This document shows, piece by piece, positions 10,931-22,302 of a stretch of 64,000 bases of DNA. The stretch is from contig SDOX01000121.1 of NCBI GenBank assembly GCA_004565275.1, forward strand, positions 153,800 through 217,799, in the 5' to 3' direction. This DNA is from Nannochloropsis salina CCMP1776 (Eukaryota; Sar; Eustigmatophyceae; Eustigmatales; Monodopsidaceae). A program made the position numbers and the translations under genes. The notes under the pieces were generated by a model. That model was not told where the DNA came from. It made no database searches and saw nothing but the letters and a program-made list of their open reading frames with translations. Numbering within the stretch: position 1 is the first letter of the stretch; every line of letters starts with the position of its first letter.

Positions 10931-13088
10931 CTGTGTATTGTAAGAGTGAGTCCAGCCTTTCCCGGCTTTTTTTGTGCTTGGACTACCTTTAGCTTATTTG
11001 CAATCGGTGTTCCTCCTCAACAGCCTCGCCCTTCAGTTAATTTTCGCGATAGGAGGTCGAAACTCGGAAACCCTGTTGAGAACTTCCACTTGCGACATGC
11101 CATGCGACAACCCAATGGCGGTGGGACATTGTTGATATTTTAAAAATCACAATTTACCCTACCGGACGTGATTGCAAGGCGAAGTAAACGAAAGCTGGCT
11201 TCAGGCGCCGTGGTAAGTCTGACTAGAAAGGATTAGTTCCTGTTGTTGGCACATGGCGGGTTCTGAAATTTTGCAGAAGTGCTCGCCTGTTTTTTTCCCT
11301 TTTTTTTCTGATTGAGTGGCATACATTGTAACTTGAGTCACTTAATGGATCTATCGCCCTCCGAACTTTATTGTAAATTACAAGAGTTGTATTTTAGTTT
11401 AAGCACGCTAGAAAGCATGCCAAACATGGTTGAAAAGGCTCTTTCCTTCCATCCTTTAAAGGAACGAGCACCACAGACTCTAATATCCACGTCTGAAAAT
11501 GTACCTATATATGTTTCGGGACCTGGGAACAGTCACGTATTTTTCGAATCCATTGAGAAAGAGACTACTAGCTTTTAAGGATATTTAAAAGCTGGATATC
11601 TAAAAGATGGAAATCACACCGCCTCAATATATCCATCTGTTCCATGCGTAGCTAATAATATTAAATTATTTTATCATGTAAACTGAATGAAGATAATTGA
11701 CAGATCAGATGGCGGATTCGCTCGAGAGTCTCATACCCAAAGGCCGCCGAGATGGAAGTTTTTTTTCGTTTCCAGAGGCGCCAGGATGATATGTCGAATA
11801 ACCAGAAAAATTACGTCAAAAGCAGGAAAAAGGCGAATTCAAGCCATTGTTTCGACAAATGTGAAGTATAATTACAGTGCTCTTGGCCATTCTGAACAGC
11901 GGTTTGCACAAAGCCGGTGCGACGCATCACACTCTCTGTTTTCTCTCTCAAATGTACTGTTTTCATTTTCACGGCTTACCCCACAGAGAAATTTGCTCGA
12001 CGTCAAAAGATTATTTGAAATGACATGAAAAAGTAAGATATTTTGGTTGATTCAAACGATAGATTTTGCAAAATATGTTCAAGTATGTCCTTATCACATC
12101 ACTCATTCAATATATTCCTCAATAAAACTACAGCATCTCGTATATCTTTTCATGTCATTAAGTCATACAAGACTTAATTTCTCAGTTTTGCTGGACTACT
12201 TTACTGAGAATGATTCTCTCATCTATAAATTATATGGCCGGAATTAGGATCTGAAGAAGAAGAATTTTTTTGATATCATGCTCAGACGACAGCGAGAAAA
12301 CTTCCCCAATAAAAATAGCCTGATGCATTAACATCGCTGAGATACGCATTATATGTTGCATCTAATGCACTCGCGATATGCTCGTCATTTTTTTCTTCCA
12401 TCACTCGGGCGGCTGGCTTTCCATCTTTTTTGAGTAACGTGACTTTTCAAAGAAAGCAACGATAGCGTGTTGGGGGAAGAAAAACCAATTCATCAGACTC
12501 GATGACGCCTACATCAGTGTCGATGATTTCGTTCAGGTGTTTTCTCTATCTGCTCTCTGCAAGTCCATCGCCTGGAGCCCCAACCGGGTGGCCTCCATCC
12601 TTTCAACGACTTCCTAATGCACCGGAAAAGATCCAAAAGGTGGGGCCCAAGCCCCGTTCGGCCATCCCAGTAAGCGTGCTTAAGGAAAAACAATAAAATA
12701 TTTTTGCTTCAATAACATGTCTGGCTACCTATGAAGCAATTTATTATTCTTTAGATTGTAAAAACATGCTCAATCCTTCACCGCAAGTTTAATTTGGATT
12801 TTCAAATTTACCGTTGAGGCCAGTTGACGCTTCTCTGAGAAGTAGCTCCTCGTTTCCGCCTTTATTGGCTGGAGGCATTTCTGTGTCCAACCATCCACTC
12901 TATTTATTCATACATCATCTTCGCTTTCCTGGCCGAATATTATAATTAATCATAGGAGAGCGCTTATCCGGCGGCCTCTGTACTCCTGTTTTTTTTTCAG
13001 AGAGGTATCTCATGCTCTCTGCGACAAATCGGGGCGTCCTGGTCTAATCAGAGATTACAATAATTTAAAAAGTGCATTCTTAACGCAA
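10931..13088. other. AT-rich, gene-poor spacer
   Basis: About 2.15 kb with markedly higher AT content than the flanking genes, notably 11280-12480 and 12690-13080. The open frames are short and have no protein-like or splice context. I see no repeat family or transposon ends. It precedes the first beta-propeller gene and likely includes its promoter. Confidence 0.55.
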
Positions 13089-16000
13089 ATGGTAGAGGCT
13101 TGGCTGCAGCGGTCGCGTGAGCCTCGTTTTTTCGCCGTGTCCTTCTCATGGCGATGTGGCTTCCTGATAGCCATTGTCATATTTATTTTTCTCGCCGAGG
13201 CGGGCAAGGCCCAGGGAGAGACTTTACCGCTTTACGCGACCAAAGTGGCAAGCTCCAATAATGAAGAAGATACAGTTCAAACGCTCGCAATTGATGCGGA
13301 CGGAAATGCGATTGTTGCAGGTAGCTTTCGCTCCGAAAGTGTGACGGTGGCGGACACCGCAACCCTGGCCAATCAGGGCCCGCCAGGCACGTCGGACGTC
13401 TTTGTGGCCCATTTTAAGGCCGATGGTTCCCTAAACTGGGCTGCAAACTGGGGTGGAAATCATGATGACGTCGTGGTTGACGTAGCGATGGACCCCTCCG
13501 GGGCCTCTGCTTATGTGGTAGGTGTTTTCAAGTCTCCCAAGATGTCCTTTTCCCCCGTCGGGAGCGAGGCAAACGACGACGTCCTGGAAAATATCATATA
13601 CGACGCCGACACGTTACCAACCAATGTGTTCATCGTCAAAGTAAGCTCGACGGGGAAAGTCCTCTGGCGTACCCAAACCGGGGATAAGAACATTGCCAGC
13701 GTGTCTGTGGACTCGGACTCTGAGCGCGTGTACGTGACAGGCACCTTTCCGTCCTACCTGGCCACGAGAAACGACGACGATACGTGGAAAGCCTTGGAAT
13801 CATCCCTTCCACTTGGTGTGGTCGATGATGACGTGACCGACGAAGGTGGGTCGGAGGAAACGGGACCGGTGGAGCAAGCGGGAGGAAGCCCGTCCACCAG
13901 CATCTGGGCTGAGAACCCATTCCATAAGGAGGGGACTGCAACACCTGCGCCCGATGACGGCTATTCCACAGACATGTACGTGGACTACTATTCCTCGGTG
14001 ACGGGCGAGCTGGTGGATGGCACGGTCTTTACCGGCGACTTGGATGAAATTCCCACGGACCTGGTGCTGGAGGCAGGGACGACGACTCCATTCGTGACCG
14101 GATTCTCCGAATCAGGCCGCGTCCGGCTTGCCCCCAACCTAGTATTGACCAACACGGACAGCCCCTTACCGGGCGACCACTACGGCTTCGTTGCAAAGCT
14201 CGATCCGACGGGAAAGCTGGTGGTATGGGGGCAGACCCTGGGGCTGGCGCTGGGCTCGAATCCCTTGCGGCTGGCCGTTGACAGCACCCGGACCACGGCA
14301 CCGTGGACCATGTTGTACGTGACAGGGACCTTTGGCTCGCCTGAGATGATGGCCTTGATGGAATCGACGGCGGGACGTATCGGAAGCTCTCTTTTCCCTT
14401 CCCTGGTGCGCATGAACGCGAACACGGGCGAGATCGTCTGGGTGAAAGGTCTGCCGCCGCCCCAGCAGGTCGGCGTGGACTACACGGGTGCTATCACCGT
14501 GGCAGGCACCTTCAAGGCGTCTGTGTCGTTTTCCTACGACATCCCCAACCTGATTGCCCGAAGTGCCAACGGTGATATGTACTTGGCGCGCATGGACGGC
14601 CACAGCCAGGGGGAAGTCGTTCAAGTGGAACGGTTTGGAGGCGGGAGCACGGGGAGGTATGCGGTGAACGACCTGACCGTTGACCCGGCTGGCAATGTGT
14701 ACTGGGCGGGCAATTTTACCGGGGGCGCCATCAAGTTCGCAGACACCATGCTCTCCACGCCGGGGTCGGGGAACATGGACGGCTTCTTCGGTCGCGTCGC
14801 CCACCCTCTTCCCGGTCGAACGGCCGCCCCTCAGAAGGTCCCGGTCCCCACCATGGCCCCTACCCGCAGGCCTACCACACCGTCTCCCACGCATTCGCCC
14901 ACCACCGTCGAATGGGCCACAGCGCAGGCCTTGCTGACCAAGCCTCCTACCAAGGCCCCGACCCGGCGCCCTACCCGCACCCCCACTTCTCGTCCTACCC
15001 CTCGCCCGACAACGTCCCCCACCGCCCAGTCCAACATCCAAGCCCCGTCACTCCCGCCTACCCAGAGGCCGACCCAGATGCCGACTCGGGAACCAGTTCC
15101 GGTGCGAAACACGTTGTCGCCCACCAAAGCGCCCGTCATGCCCTTGAGTATCGACAGTCTCTCCTCTGGCACTTTGCCCACGCTTCTGGACACGAGCGGG
15201 AGCAGTGCTGCGGTGGCAGGGACCAATGTTGACATGGTATTGACGTACGCCGGGTCTCAGACCACCATTCTGGAATTTCAACGGTCATTGTACCAGCTGT
15301 TTCGGCCGTACGGTAAGGAAGCCTGGGGCGGACGGGAGGGCGGGGAGAAATGGGGGCAGCAGGGGGGGAGAACACGCAAGACACTTGTGTGACTTTCCTG
15401 CTCGGTGATTAAATAACTTTTTTCCCATCTCTTCTTGATGCCCAAATTTTTTCCCTGGTGTAAACAGCTACGTCTTACGCCACCTTCATTCCCAGCGTGG
15501 CCGCCCTGAACCGGCGCCGCATGGCCGGTTCCTCCCCGATCCCTCCAGCGTCCACCTTGTCCCTCCAGGAGCTCGAGTATCAAGCATCTCAAACGCGGGA
15601 CGGACGTTCCTACGAGCGATCGCTAGGAGTCAATCGGTGCACCGACACCAAGACCGCCAAGTTCAGCCTTCCGTTTTACATCGAAGCCAAAAACAGAGCT
15701 GCCACGGCCAAAATTTTAAACCTCTTGGAGGATATGATCAATGGCGTGTCTGCCATGGACAGCGGCAGGAACATCTTTGACAACACAGTCCTGTGCAGCG
15801 TCAGCTACAGCGCACTTTCGGCCTCCCCCTTGACCCAGGCGGACGACAGCTTCGCGGCCCCTCAAATGGTCCCAGCGACATCGGGGGTCGAAACCATGGG
15901 CGCAGATGGCGCTGCCTGCCAAGACGAAAAAGGTATCCAGGCATTCAGTCTCATCATGGGGATAATCTTGGGCCTCCTTGGTGTCATGCTCTCAGTGGGC

Positions 16001-17566
16001 GTGTTCTACGTCGTCCAAAGTCGCCGATTGCAACGCCCTGCACGGGTCACAGAGCCACAATCTCAGCCGCCGCGATCGTTTTTTACGGGCTTCAAAGGCC
16101 TCACACCCAACGCAAGGGCGTCCCTTTCCGCCACGGGGAGTGGAGCCATTGCCTCCCCGGAAGAGTTAACGCGCCAATTGGAGGCAGAGAAGGAACGTTG
16201 GCACGCTCGACACCAAACCGTGCTAGCCGCGGAGCAAGGAAGGCTAAAGATAGAGCACGAGGCGGCCCTAGCGCACGCTGTCAAAGAGGAGGCCGATCGC
16301 CTCAAGCTGGAGCATTCTGAAGAGCTCGCTGCCGTCCGTCGTAATGTGGCCCAAGGGAAAAGAGAAGCCTTACCTTTCGAGAAGGAGAGCTGGGAACGAG
16401 AACGGGACAGGATCATCGCTGCTGCGATCACCCGTGAGAAGAAGAAATGGCAAGCGGAGGAGCGAATGGGTACAAAAGAGGCTGGATCCGACCAAACGGT
16501 GGCGGACGCTGTCAATGCAGAACGTCGTCGTTTAGAGGAGGAGCATGAGTCCCGCCTGGCCGAGGCGGAAGCCCGATGGCGCCAGGAGCAAGAAACTGCC
16601 GTCGCAGCGGCCGTGGCAAGGGCCGGATCGGAGGCTAAGAGACGACAGGGTAAAGAAGAAGGGGGAGTGGACGTGGCAACTCTTTTGGAGAAGGAGAGGA
16701 AACAGTGGGAGACAGAGCAAGCTGAAGCCTTGGCCGCCCAGAAAAAGTCCCTCAAGCTTCGATATGCCACCACACTTACGGAGGAGATGCAGAAATGGGA
16801 ACGCGAGAAGGCATCTCTCCTGGCTTCGCTGAGCGCAGCGTCGTCGGGAGATTTGGCCGGGGCAACGACAGCTGCCATATTAACAGAACGGGAGAAGCTG
16901 ACCAAGGAGCACGAAACCGCTTTGAAAGCAGCCATGGCCGCGGAAAAAGAAAAGGGAAGACAGGAGCGGGAGGCCGAGCTCTTTGCGCAGAAAAACACGC
17001 TGAAACAACGTTACGGCCAGGCCTTGATGCAGGAACGAGAAAAATGGCGCCAAGAAGCTCAAGAAGCCATGGAAGAGGCACGTGCCGCATGGGAAAGGGA
17101 GCACGCTCAAAGTCTCAATGTGCAGCGTAGTATTCTTGACCCCAACCATCCTGCAGGAATACGAGCGGTGATAGACGTAGAGCGAGAGAAATGGGTGGCG
17201 GAGCACGCCGCGAGCCTGGCGGCTGCTTTGGCTTCGGAACGCGAAGTCGCCAAGCAAGAGCACTCGACGGCATTACAAGCCTCTTTGGCAGCACAACGGA
17301 AAAAAATGACGGAGGAGCATGCCAAAAGCCTTGCTCAGGCGTTATCAGGGGCCGGGGTGGACTCCACATGCCTTGTCGACGCACGGGCTCAGTGGGAGAC
17401 GGAATTGGATGGTGAACGAGTGCGGTGGCAGCAAGAACATGAAGCCGCAATGCTTGCTCAAAAAAATGAGCTAAAGCTACGCTATGCTACGGTTCTGGCT
17501 CAAGAGAAAGAAAAATGGATGCAAGGATCCAGCCCCCCGCATGCTCCTTCAAGACCCTCGCGGTAA
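13089..17566 (+). CDS. SBBP-type beta-propeller membrane protein with long coiled-coil tail
   Basis: Exons 13089-15312 and 15468-17566 join in phase (donor GTAAGG, acceptor AACAG) to give 1440 residues. An N-terminal hydrophobic signal (FLIAIVIFIFLAEAGKAQG) precedes about 500 residues of SBBP-like beta-propeller repeats, each with 'D..F..H/K...G.L.W....GG...D' and 'G..Y..G.F' elements (e.g. DVFVAHFKADGSLNWAANWGG). A Pro/Thr-rich stalk follows (about residues 580-690, repeated PTRRPT-type units). Then comes a second conserved ectodomain block, and one transmembrane helix (FSLIMGIILGLLGVMLSVGV, about 898-922). The last 500 residues are a charged coiled coil with three copies of an 'AQK..LK.RYa..L..E..KW' unit. 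Likely a cell-surface or wall-associated protein with the coiled coil inside. The neighbour at 18834 is a paralogue. Confidence 0.85.
15313..15467 (+). other. Phase-1 intron of the first beta-propeller gene
   Basis: A 155-bp GT-AG intron (donor ACG|GTAAGG, pyrimidine-rich 3' part, acceptor AAACAG). It separates the codons for RPY-A and lies inside the conserved domain shared with the paralogue, whose copy has no intron here. Confidence 0.85.
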
Positions 17567-18833
17567 AAGAAAGAGCCAATAAATCCATGGTAAGACTTGC
17601 ATGCTTTTTTGTACCACCACATTCGAGGAACCAGTCGGAAAATAGTGGAGGATTTATATAGCACCTGGGGAAAAAGTAAGGTGTAATGCTAGCTTGGTTT
17701 TGTGTCGTCGTCGAGGTTGGGAATGAAGCATGCTTATTGGTTCGGTAGCGTTCTTCATAGCTGGAAGTACGTACGATTACTGCATAAATTTGTTGTGCAG
17801 TTCTGATGATTTATGCATAAATTTGAAGGCATGTGTGGGTCAGCCACCAGTAAGAGGAGGCAAGGAGGTCTACAAGAAGTCATCCTGTCTGTATGCCATT
17901 CACGTAACAAATACAATTCTATTTTTCAAATCAAAGTAAGCAATCCTAGTAGTAGTAATTGTTCAAGTCTAATATTGATTTTTTCGAAGGCCCATAAGAG
18001 TCTTGTCTGCGCGCCATATCTGTGCGCACTGTCGCTTTTTCGTTCAGAGCACCTTGATGACCGGGTTTTCAATTAACAAGCTTGGTGACACCGGTTTCGT
18101 CACATCCACTCATGACCAATTCTTATTCTATTTCTATATAACAACAAAGTTTTGAAGCGTATTGAATCTTGTTTCGAAAGACACGGCGTGTGAGAACTTT
18201 CAAGGGCATTCTACTTGAGCCACGCAAGTTGCTTGAATTTTTGAAAATCTGAAACGGGAGACTGCCTAGATCTCAACGGTCACCTGGCTCCACCAACTTA
18301 TGTTCATTCAGTGAGAGCGAATCATGGACGAAGTACCAATTATAGGCTCACTTATTGGTAAAACAATGCTTTCTTGTGATATTGGCACTGAATTCTACCT
18401 CACGCAAGTTTAATTGTATGGATACTGCTTATACGATGACATCGACACTTGTCATATCGGAAACAGAGCCTGTGCACGCTCGAAGAGGCGGGGATAACTC
18501 TTGAAAATGGAGTCTTATATGATTCAATCAGCTTTTGTGGTAATAATTATGACTTTAATATACTACAAGCGAATACGGATAAGGGAAGAAAAATCATCAG
18601 GGCGGCTTACTGCATGTACTCTGAAGTCACTCTTCGTGTGTGTGGGCTAGAATCTGCCGAAGTATGGTGGATAAGTATCATTGTACATCCCAAAAAAGTC
18701 CTCCTTTATGTATGTTTCCTCATGATATATATACTCATACAAAAAGGTTCAGGGGCCTTATTCAAGGTTTTATTCGAATAACAAGATCCCTGGCAGTCGT
18801 ACACATTCAACGAGGAATCATTCCGTTCCTCAA
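17567..18833. other. AT-rich spacer between the two propeller genes
   Basis: About 1.27 kb, AT-rich, lying between the tandem paralogues. The longest open frame (18449-18781, 110 codons) has no recognisable features and I do not call it. It is expected to hold the 3' UTR of the first gene and the promoter of the second. Confidence 0.5.
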
Positions 18834-21800
18834 TTGATCAGCCATTTTATGCGGCCAACGGCGCCACCACGCAAGCATGGGTTAATTGCTAGTGTCTTCA
18901 TCCTAATTTTGGGTTTAGGTGCGACGCAGGCTCAGGCGGTAGCCGGCTATGCGCTCCGCATAAGTGGTAAAAAATGGGACGACACAGCAAAGGCCATGGC
19001 GGTGGACAAACTGGGGAATGCCTACGTAGTGGGAGATTTTCATGCGGAATCTATTCAAATTGGTAATATGACTTTCAAAAATCAAGGCAAAACCGGCGAA
19101 TCGGCTCACCCCTCCGCGGACAGTTTCCTCGCAAAAATCGATTCGTCGGGAGACTTGGAGTGGGCATTCGTCTTTGGGGGCGATATGGACGATGTCGTAC
19201 AGGACGTGGTGGTGGATCCGGATGGAAGCAACGTGTTCCTTACAGGCACCTTCCAGTCGGAGGTGCTTACGTTTGGCGACGCAGGCCCCCCGGTGTACAA
19301 CTTGATCTACGGCCTTGCTGACGAACCCGAATACAATACATACTTGATGCGCGTAGATGCTGAAGGTACGGTCATTTGGGTCACTCAGACGGGAGACAGC
19401 AATGTTGGTAGCATGGTAGTTGATGCTGCCCATGATTGCCTGTTTTTAAGTGGTAGCTTTCTGGGCGAACCACCGGTATCGGAAGAGAACGAGTCCAACT
19501 TTGGGTCGAAGTTCTCGGCAGGACTCGAGGATGACGACACTGATGATGGCAGAGGGAGCGGGGAACTGATGGGCAAGAAAAAAGGGGGTGATGAATTGTT
19601 CAAGAAAGGCTCCTTGGATATTTATGTGGACCACTATTCCTATCGCACGGGCGATTTGATGTCGGGCATTACGTTCACTGGGGATCAAGACGACGTCAAT
19701 ACGGACATGGCCATCCTACCCAAATCCTCAGCGCTCCTGATCACGGGCTACTTCTACTCCGACGTCCTTACCCTCGACGAGGTCTCCGTCCTTCGGAGCG
19801 AGAATCCGAACAAGCGGCGGGCGAATCCCACTGGTTTCATTGCACGCCTGGACAGTGTTTATGGGCATGTCATGTGGGGCCAGGAGGTCGGAGAGATTGC
19901 ATCATCGCCGCCCTTACAATTAGCCGCGAGTGAAGCGAGTGAGTCCTTGTTTATCACGGGAAATTTCTTGGGTCGCAGCATTTTGGCGCGCAGCGACGGA
20001 AAGTCGGCGGGTTTGATCAGCCTGAGTCTTAAAACTGGAAGCATCCAATGGGTGAAAGCAGTCCCAGCGCCTGCGTCGATCGTCGTGGACTATTTGGGCT
20101 TCTTGTACATCTCTGGGACGACAACAAAGGACACACCTTTCGGTGCAAACGGAGAACTGATCTCAATTGGTTCCGATGCCGGTGATATCTACGTGGCGCG
20201 CCTGCAAGCAGAGGATGGCACCATCCTCTTTGATCGTTCCTTCGGAGGTGAAGGAAAGCGGGGCGCATACTCCGTCGCGACCGTTAGGGTGGACGCAGAA
20301 AACAATGTATACCTTGCTGGCAATTACAGCAAAGGAAGCTTGGTCTTGGGAGGACAGGCCTTGGACTCCCCAGGAACGGATGTGGATGGCTTTGTGGGCC
20401 GCGCCGTAATGGGATCAGAGGCTCCAGTGTCCACAGTCGCCGGACCCAATCAGCCTGCGACTGCCCAGAGAACGAAAAAGCGAAAGAAAATCTTTGGGAA
20501 GTCAACCTCCACCAAGGCTTCGTCCAAGAATAGTGGGTGGTTTTCGGGGAACCTGTTCTCGTCGAGTTCGGATTCAGCCTCTTCCGCTGCTGCGCCGTTG
20601 CCTCCCACTCCACAGGAGACGTCCTACGACCCCGATAGCCCCTCAAGCCCATCGAGCTCCTCTCCCAAGGCGACCGACACGAATATCGCGCGTCCCTCTG
20701 CCATGACCCCAGCACAAAGCCTTCCCCCGACCTTAGGGCCGGTGGCCTCTCCCGCGGACAATCCTATGCCCGAGTCTGCCCCTGAATCCAATCAAACCCC
20801 TGTCCGGATCCCGACCCATGCCCCCACGGGACGCCCTCCACGCTTCCGACTCACCTGGGCCCCTACTCCCAGCCGCCCCCTGGGCCAAGACCCTCTGTAC
20901 GGTTCCAGCGAGACTGCTACCTACTCGGACGTCACCGCCACGACCGGAAGCCAGGCGGCCATCCACCCCTTGCCACCAGGCACGACCAACAACGACGCCG
21001 CCCTCCTCTCCCTTTTGGGCAGGGGCAAGGTGGCCTCGGGCGGGGACGACGTCCTGCGAGGCTGGGACGTGGACATGGTCTATGCGGGTCCGACCACGGA
21101 CGTCTCGGCTTTGCAGACCGCCACCTACAACATAGTCAAGCCGTACGTCACGTCCTTTGTCAGCCTCCCTGTCAGTCGTCTGGGCAGCGATCGGCGGCGC
21201 CGTGTCCTCTTGAACCAGCGTGTACTCCCCGATGATGCCTGTGCCAACCCGGTGGCCCCCAAAATCCACCTTCGTTTCGCCTTGCAATGCTCCTCTGATG
21301 CGGATGCCGCACACGTGCAAGACAGCTTGGCCCAGGTGGCCACGGGCAACCTCACACTCCGCTCCGGCCGGCGAACCATCCCGTCCAGCTTGATCTGCAG
21401 CTTGAACGTGACCTCTGCGCCGGTGCCCACTCCCAGCCCCACGGCGAGTCCTCAAGAGATGGTCCCCAAAGAGAGTCCTAGGGCGAAGCCCTCGGACTCC
21501 ACCGCCCTTATCCTCAAGGACGGGTCGAAGAAGGAGCCTCAGACTAAGAACCCACCGAGCAAGAACGTATTGGGCATAAGTCTTGTGGTGTGTCTCCTGG
21601 GCTTGGTGGCTTTGATGGGGGTAATGGGGTACCGTCAGTATAAGAGGGATCGCGTGATCCGGGCAGAGAACGACCGGCGAGATATGGAATGGCTGCAGGC
21701 ACGCAAGGAGCAGGCCAGACGAGACGGGAAGGAGCTTCCCGAAGACCGGAAGGCTACGCCAGAGACAAGAGGGACGCCAGTCTCTGAGAGACAGCTGCCG

Positions 21801-21857
21801 GTTTCCTTGACCCTGGAGGAGCTATCTTTGGAGAGGGAGGAGGAAGGGGGGCCTTGA
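18834..21857 (+). CDS. SBBP-type beta-propeller membrane protein, short tail (paralogue)
   Basis: A single 1007-residue frame. The signal peptide is GLIASVFILILGLGATQAQA (about residues 15-35). SBBP-like propeller repeats follow (GNAYVVGDF, SFLAKIDSSGDLEWAFVFGG, DIYVARLQAEDGTILFDRSFGG). Next are a Ser/Pro/Thr-rich stalk (about 550-690) and a conserved block DMVYAGPTTDVSALQTATYN that matches DMVLTYAGSQTTILEFQRSL of the upstream gene. Two Cys (DDACANP, LQCSSD) may pair. One transmembrane helix (LGISLVVCLLGLVALMGVMGY, about 914-934) precedes a basic cytosolic tail of about 70 residues. Compared with its upstream neighbour it lacks the intron and the long coiled coil, so the extracellular architecture is conserved while the cytoplasmic part differs. 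The role is unknown; a receptor or wall-contact role is inference. Confidence 0.85.
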   Translation: MISHFMRPTAPPRKHGLIASVFILILGLGATQAQAVAGYALRISGKKWDDTAKAMAVDKLGNAYVVGDFHAESIQIGNMTFKNQGKTGESAHPSADSFLAKIDSSGDLEWAFVFGGDMDDVVQDVVVDPDGSNVFLTGTFQSEVLTFGDAGPPVYNLIYGLADEPEYNTYLMRVDAEGTVIWVTQTGDSNVGSMVVDAAHDCLFLSGSFLGEPPVSEENESNFGSKFSAGLEDDDTDDGRGSGELMGKKKGGDELFKKGSLDIYVDHYSYRTGDLMSGITFTGDQDDVNTDMAILPKSSALLITGYFYSDVLTLDEVSVLRSENPNKRRANPTGFIARLDSVYGHVMWGQEVGEIASSPPLQLAASEASESLFITGNFLGRSILARSDGKSAGLISLSLKTGSIQWVKAVPAPASIVVDYLGFLYISGTTTKDTPFGANGELISIGSDAGDIYVARLQAEDGTILFDRSFGGEGKRGAYSVATVRVDAENNVYLAGNYSKGSLVLGGQALDSPGTDVDGFVGRAVMGSEAPVSTVAGPNQPATAQRTKKRKKIFGKSTSTKASSKNSGWFSGNLFSSSSDSASSAAAPLPPTPQETSYDPDSPSSPSSSSPKATDTNIARPSAMTPAQSLPPTLGPVASPADNPMPESAPESNQTPVRIPTHAPTGRPPRFRLTWAPTPSRPLGQDPLYGSSETATYSDVTATTGSQAAIHPLPPGTTNNDAALLSLLGRGKVASGGDDVLRGWDVDMVYAGPTTDVSALQTATYNIVKPYVTSFVSLPVSRLGSDRRRRVLLNQRVLPDDACANPVAPKIHLRFALQCSSDADAAHVQDSLAQVATGNLTLRSGRRTIPSSLICSLNVTSAPVPTPSPTASPQEMVPKESPRAKPSDSTALILKDGSKKEPQTKNPPSKNVLGISLVVCLLGLVALMGVMGYRQYKRDRVIRAENDRRDMEWLQARKEQARRDGKELPEDRKATPETRGTPVSERQLPVSLTLEELSLEREEEGGP

Positions 21858-22302
21858 GGAGGGGGGGAATTGCAGGGGGATGTCTACCTTGTGCCTGACG
21901 TCCCGCGGGGTCTGGCATTCACGGAAAAAGAGCAAGCCGGTGCAGCGCCGTCTCTTTTCACGGAAGATTGCCTGGACTACCAGCAATTTCCCACAGCACG
22001 GGTAGCGCGGAAGTGTACATGAACTCGACTGTGACGTTCTCGGAAGGTGGTCTTTGGAACCCGGTCTCGAACTCACGGGAATAATTAATTAAGTAAATAA
22101 GCATGCGGCAGACCCAAAGGCACGAAGTGCTCGGGAAATCAGTATGTGTACGCTTCGGCAATGGTTGAGAAACTATTTTCCTGAAAGTCAAAGTGGCATG
22201 CTTACGTCGTCTGTTCGGTTATTTTTCGGAAATCGGAAGCTATGCAGAGTACAGGATAAGTTTTTACATGCTTGGTTCATCTTCACATCATTTAAATGTT
22301 TT

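Noticed and set aside
14880-15110. Pro/Thr-rich repeat region considered as a separate repeat element
   Set aside because: It is an in-frame protein stalk of the propeller gene, with a counterpart in the paralogue, and not an independent DNA repeat.
16063-16998. A 311-codon Ser/Ala-rich frame opposite the propeller gene's coiled coil
   Set aside because: Antisense shadow of Glu/Ala/Lys-rich coding sequence with no independent support.
18449-18781. A 110-codon frame in the AT-rich spacer
   Set aside because: No family signature, composition like the surrounding spacer, and no recognisable gene context.
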